From positions 2,805 through 21,177 of the forward strand of contig MGXQ01000067.1 in NCBI GenBank assembly GCA_001801405.1: a DNA stretch of 18,373 bases, given 5' to 3'. Below the pieces are notes generated by a model that was not told where the DNA came from, made no database searches, and saw only the letters and a program-made list of their open reading frames with translations. Position 1 is the stretch's first letter; every line of letters starts with the position of its first letter. The translations under genes and the position numbers were made by a program. Below, in pieces: positions 15,334-18,373 of this stretch. The DNA is from Gammaproteobacteria bacterium RIFCSPHIGHO2_02_FULL_42_13 (lineage in GTDB: Bacteria > Pseudomonadota > Gammaproteobacteria > UBA12402).

Positions 15334-15633
15334 ATGGATGCACATAAACTTAACCAACAACTCGAACAAGATCTTGCCCTAGAACTAAAAAAATCAAAAA
15401 TAGGCACATCACCCTCAAAATCAGAACGATTCCAAAGAGCCATGGAAATTGCCAAGGAATTTGTGCTTGCGCATCGACATGAATATGCGTTAGTCAGAAA
15501 TGCGGGATTGCTACAAGACATTTCTCCCGAACAACTAAAAGAAATTGTCGGCGGCATTGGCAACATCTCGATTGCTGCTGCTGCACTCAGTTCGTCGGTC
15601 TATTTGCTCGGCAAATCTGAAAACTGGTGGTGA
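15334..15633 (+). CDS. Double-glycine precursor-like peptide 3
   Basis: A 99-residue small protein, divergent from the maturase gene. Its leader (1-74) is unrelated in sequence to the other two: acidic and helical, starting MDAHKLNQQLEQDLALEL. It ends ISPEQLKEIVGG, a good C39 cleavage motif. The 25-residue core (75-99) has no Cys, with an Ala-rich stretch (IAAAALSSS), then VYLL and an end in ENWW. The VYLL recalls VYVV and VYLV in precursors 1 and 2. AAGGA lies nine bases before this ATG; an ATG at 15328 adds two residues but is only three bases from AAGGA. Likely a second exported peptide or a companion of the pair. A non-precursor role (regulator, immunity) cannot be excluded. Confidence 0.7.
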   Translation: MDAHKLNQQLEQDLALELKKSKIGTSPSKSERFQRAMEIAKEFVLAHRHEYALVRNAGLLQDISPEQLKEIVGGIGNISIAAAALSSSVYLLGKSENWW

Positions 15634-15641
15634 GTACGTAG

Positions 15642-15661
15642 GTTGGGCCGTAAGGCCCAAC
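15642..15661. repeat. Short intergenic palindrome
   Basis: GTTGGGCC pairs with GGCCCAAC around GTAA, a perfect 8-pair stem. It sits between the convergent precursor 3 and fumC, three bases from the fumC stop. There is no T run, so it looks like a dispersed palindromic repeat that may double as a weak stop for both transcripts. Confidence 0.55.
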
Positions 15662-15664
15662 AAA

Positions 15665-17047
15665 TTATGTGCACCAAGCAAGATCGATCACTTGATCAAA
15701 CTCTGCTGCGCTCAAGTAATTTAATTTAATACATGCCTCGCGCAAACTTAAATCATTTTTCTGTGCGTATTGCGCTAATTTCGCCGCCTTATCATAACCT
15801 ATATGTGGCACTAAAGCCGTCGCTAACATTAACGATTGCTCGACATAATATTTCAATTGTGTTTCATTCGCCTTTAAATCTTTAACGACATGCTCGGCAA
15901 AACTTTCACACGCATCCGACAACAATCGAATCGCGCGTAACATATTAAAAATAATAATCGGCTTAAATACATTTAATTCCAATTCGCCATTCGCCGCCGC
16001 CCATGCAATCGTCGCATCACAGCCAATCACTTCGGCGCATACCATGCGCATCACTTCGCATTGCGATGGATTGATTTTGCCCGGCATGATTGATGAACCC
16101 GGTTCGTTTTCTGGCAACAATAATTCGCCCAAACCACAGCGCGGCCCGGAACCTAGCCAACGCAAATCATTCGCAATTTTAGTTAATGATATCGCCAACA
16201 CTTTTAACACACCGCTCACCGATGCAAACACATCATGTGCCGCCATCAAGGCAAACTTGTTTTTAGCCACAACAAAGGGGAAATGGGTTGCCTGTTTGAT
16301 TTCTTTTACAGCTAATTTAGCAAAATCAGGATGCGCATTCATGCCAGTCCCCACGGCAGTTCCACCCATCGGCAAGGCATATAACTCTTTCGAACAAGCG
16401 TTAATTCGCGCAATATTATCATCCAATTGTGCCACATAACCTGAAAACTCTTGTCCCAACGTCATCGGCACTGCATCTTGTAAATGCGTTCGCCCAACTT
16501 TAATGATTTTATCAAATGCTTTTTGTTTTTTCGCTAACGCATCGCGCAATGTTTTCACTGCCGGCAACAAATTACCTGCCAATAATATCGTCGTCGAAAT
16601 ATGCATGGCCGTCGGGAACATATCATTCGTCGATTGCGATAAATTCACATGATCATTCGGATGAATCGGATCCTTACTGCCTTTATGTCCGCCCGCCAGT
16701 TCAATCGCACGATTCGCAATCACTTCATTCATATTCATATTGGTTTGCGTACCACTGCCAGATTGAAAGAGCTTCAAAGGAAAATGCGACAACAGTTTGC
16801 CGAGCATGACTTCATCAGCCGCTTTTATAATCCATTTTGCTTTTTGCGATGGCAACAAACCTAATTCACCATTCGCAACAGCCGCCGATCGTTTAATCAA
16901 ACCTAACGCCCAAATCATTTCAAGCGGCATGGCATCAAAGCCCACATCAAAATGCATCAGCGCCCGCTGCGTTTGCGCGCCCCAATATCTATCATCGGGC
17001 ACGGAAATTGCACCGAATATATCTGTTTCTTGGCGGGATTTTGTCAT
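15665..17047 (-). CDS. fumC: Class II fumarate hydratase
   Basis: Iron-independent fumarase of the citric acid cycle, which reversibly hydrates fumarate to L-malate; the family works as a homotetramer. The 460-residue length is close to the 467 of E. coli FumC. Key positions agree with that enzyme: the SGSGTQTNMNMNEV stretch near 96-109, HPNDHVN at 129-135, His188 in GRTHLQDA, and the family signature GSSIMPGKINP at 317-327 with the catalytic serine. GGGGA lies seven bases before the ATG. It starts 55 bases after pepN ends on the same strand and may be cotranscribed with it. It converges with precursor 3 and appears to be outside the peptide locus. Confidence 0.97.
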   Translation of the reverse strand: MTKSRQETDIFGAISVPDDRYWGAQTQRALMHFDVGFDAMPLEMIWALGLIKRSAAVANGELGLLPSQKAKWIIKAADEVMLGKLLSHFPLKLFQSGSGTQTNMNMNEVIANRAIELAGGHKGSKDPIHPNDHVNLSQSTNDMFPTAMHISTTILLAGNLLPAVKTLRDALAKKQKAFDKIIKVGRTHLQDAVPMTLGQEFSGYVAQLDDNIARINACSKELYALPMGGTAVGTGMNAHPDFAKLAVKEIKQATHFPFVVAKNKFALMAAHDVFASVSGVLKVLAISLTKIANDLRWLGSGPRCGLGELLLPENEPGSSIMPGKINPSQCEVMRMVCAEVIGCDATIAWAAANGELELNVFKPIIIFNMLRAIRLLSDACESFAEHVVKDLKANETQLKYYVEQSLMLATALVPHIGYDKAAKLAQYAQKNDLSLREACIKLNYLSAAEFDQVIDLAWCT

Positions 17048-17102
17048 AATATCATCCCCACGTTAGCTCCTCCGTCATGTCGAAATGACGATTCCTTTAA
17101 GA

Positions 17103-18373
17103 TTAACCCATACTCTTGCTCACCAACTCATACACATTCTTCGATAGTTTATCCACCAATAAAATACGCTCTAATTCCGCGCGCATCAATTTTTGTCGTT
17201 TGCCATCATAACGTTTCCAATTGGACAACGGCGCCAAAATACGCGCGGACATATGGGGGTTTAATTTATCTAAACGAATAATCTGATTGGCCAATAATTC
17301 ATATCCTTCACCTGAAATATCATGAAAGCGAACCGGATTAAATCGCGAGAAATTCACCAATAACGAACGTGTACGGTTGGGATTTTTAATATTAAATGCA
17401 GGATGTTCCAATAATTTTTGAACGCGCGACAACGTATCTTTGGCCGTTGACAATGCTTGCACGCGCAACCATTTGTCAATCATCAATGGATCCTCATGAT
17501 ACCTATCATAAAACCGATCTAAAACAGCTGTTTTTTCTGAACATTCAGAATTAACCAACGCCGTCAATGCCGCAAATCGATCGGTCATATTATCGGCTGT
17601 GTCAAATTGCTGAACACATAATTTGATAACATCCGCCTCATCCAAACGCATTAAATATTGCAAACTCATATTTTTTAAACTGCGTGTGCCCACAGCGGTA
17701 ATCGTATATTCATACGGCTTTTTCTCCGCATTGTATAGTTGCATCAACAATGATTTTAATTTTTCTGCCAATGTCGTCATCATAAATTCACGTGCTGCAA
17801 AAATCGAATCCGGATCGACGATATCCATACATTCCGCCAAAAATGTCTCGGTCGGCAATTGCATCATTTGCGCGACGAGCGCCGCTTCAATGCCACTTTC
17901 TAATACTGATTTAAATGAAGAAACAAACGCCGCTGATAATTCTAACGGCTTTTTGTTTTGAATCTTTTTGATTAAATCGAGCATCAAACGCACCGCATAA
18001 CGCTGCCCTGCCTCCCAACGACCAAACGCATCGCTGTCATGCGCCATGATAAAAGCTAAATTTTCATTGCTATAATCATAATCCAACTTAACCGGCGCAG
18101 AAAAACCACGCAGCAATGAAGGAATGGGTTTTTCAGGCATATCCGTAAAAACAAAACTCTCCGTTTTTTCGCGCAGCGATAATACATGCGTTAATGACGA
18201 TTCTTCATCTGAGCCCTTCAGCATCAAGGGAATATCATGACCTTCTTTCGTCAACAACCCAACTGCCAAGGGTATATGCATCGGTTTTTTATTCGATTGA
18301 TTCGGCGTATCCGGACAATGTTGCGTGACGCGCAAGATATATTCTTTTGCAACCGCATCATATTCATCTTCAA
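17103..18373 (-). CDS. pepN: Aminopeptidase N, C-terminal part (cut by window edge)
   Basis: The C-terminal half of an M1-family, E. coli-type aminopeptidase N. The frame stays open through the right edge, so the start and the zinc-binding HExxH region lie outside the window. About 420 residues are present. Segments line up with the E. coli protein: FSAPVKLDYDYSNENLAF, NMTDRFAALTALVNSE, HPAFNIKNPNRTRSLL, and RYDGKRQKLMRAELE near the end. The upstream edge reads EYILRVTQHCPDTPNQ, matching the interdomain region, so an apparent TTG start at 18335 is not real. This piece covers the DUF3458-type beta-sandwich and the C-terminal helical domain. Nothing indicates damage. Confidence 0.93.
   Translation of the reverse strand, partial: EDEYDAVAKEYILRVTQHCPDTPNQSNKKPMHIPLAVGLLTKEGHDIPLMLKGSDEESSLTHVLSLREKTESFVFTDMPEKPIPSLLRGFSAPVKLDYDYSNENLAFIMAHDSDAFGRWEAGQRYAVRLMLDLIKKIQNKKPLELSAAFVSSFKSVLESGIEAALVAQMMQLPTETFLAECMDIVDPDSIFAAREFMMTTLAEKLKSLLMQLYNAEKKPYEYTITAVGTRSLKNMSLQYLMRLDEADVIKLCVQQFDTADNMTDRFAALTALVNSECSEKTAVLDRFYDRYHEDPLMIDKWLRVQALSTAKDTLSRVQKLLEHPAFNIKNPNRTRSLLVNFSRFNPVRFHDISGEGYELLANQIIRLDKLNPHMSARILAPLSNWKRYDGKRQKLMRAELERILLVDKLSKNVYELVSKSMG

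Noticed and set aside
15318..15566. Minus-strand frame of 82 codons opposite precursor 3
   Set aside because: Antisense shadow with no ribosome-binding site; the plus-strand gene has promoter, ribosome-binding site and a Gly-Gly leader.
17073..17090. Small CGTCAT/ATGACG hairpin between pepN and fumC as a terminator
   Set aside because: Only six pairs and no T run, so pepN and fumC may be cotranscribed.

Overview
The window reads as chromosome of a gammaproteobacterium. The C-terminal half of an E. coli-type aminopeptidase N (PepN), a class II fumarase, HtpG with a sigma-32-like promoter, and alanine dehydrogenase are housekeeping genes of that kind. The AT-leaning composition and the many short palindromic intergenic repeats would suit a Legionellales-like or host-associated lineage, but the order is a guess. 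No rRNA, tRNA, CRISPR array or transposase was seen.

The centre of the window (about 3556-15633) is a peptide biosynthesis and export locus, almost all on the minus strand. In transcription order it holds a radical SAM/SPASM peptide maturase (13811-15172), two tandem small precursor peptides with nearly identical leaders ending in Gly-Gly but different cores (13295-13549 and 12677-12946), and then a four-gene export set with gaps of 6-16 bases. That set is a TolC-like outer-membrane protein (11023-12531), an HlyD-like adaptor (9858-11006), an ABC exporter with a C39 leader peptidase (7638-9851), and a 966-residue ABC exporter with a non-peptidase, cyclic-nucleotide-binding-like N-terminal region (4731-7631). 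The last three correspond to the NHLM (nitrile hydratase leader microcin) export family. An orphan branched-chain-amino-acid-type binding lipoprotein (3556-4704) closes the run. A third precursor-like gene (15334-15633, plus strand) diverges from the maturase. It has an unrelated double-glycine leader and a Cys-free core.

Likely working model: the maturase modifies the core peptides, the C39 domain cuts after Gly-Gly during export, and the two ABC proteins with HlyD and TolC carry the product across both membranes. The lipoprotein may bind the product or a related ligand, for example as immunity or sensing, but this is inference. All three precursor genes have a recognisable sigma-70 promoter with 17-base spacing: TTGATA with TATACT, TTGATA with TACACT, and TTGAAA with TACACT. 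The expression design therefore appears shared.

Layout: 1-281 repeat-rich non-coding DNA (palindromes and three 36-base tandem repeats); 282-1397 alanine dehydrogenase; 1456-1492 terminator; 1499-3403 htpG with heat-shock promoter at 3442-3469; 3556-15208 the peptide locus; 12947-13294 promoter, strong terminator and three further hairpins between the duplicated precursors; 15334-15633 third precursor; 15642-15661 repeat hairpin; 15665-17047 fumC; 17103-18373 pepN, cut by the window edge. Sampled 60-base lines are near 33-37% GC in the transport genes and near 50% in fumC and ald, which hints that the locus was inserted between housekeeping genes.
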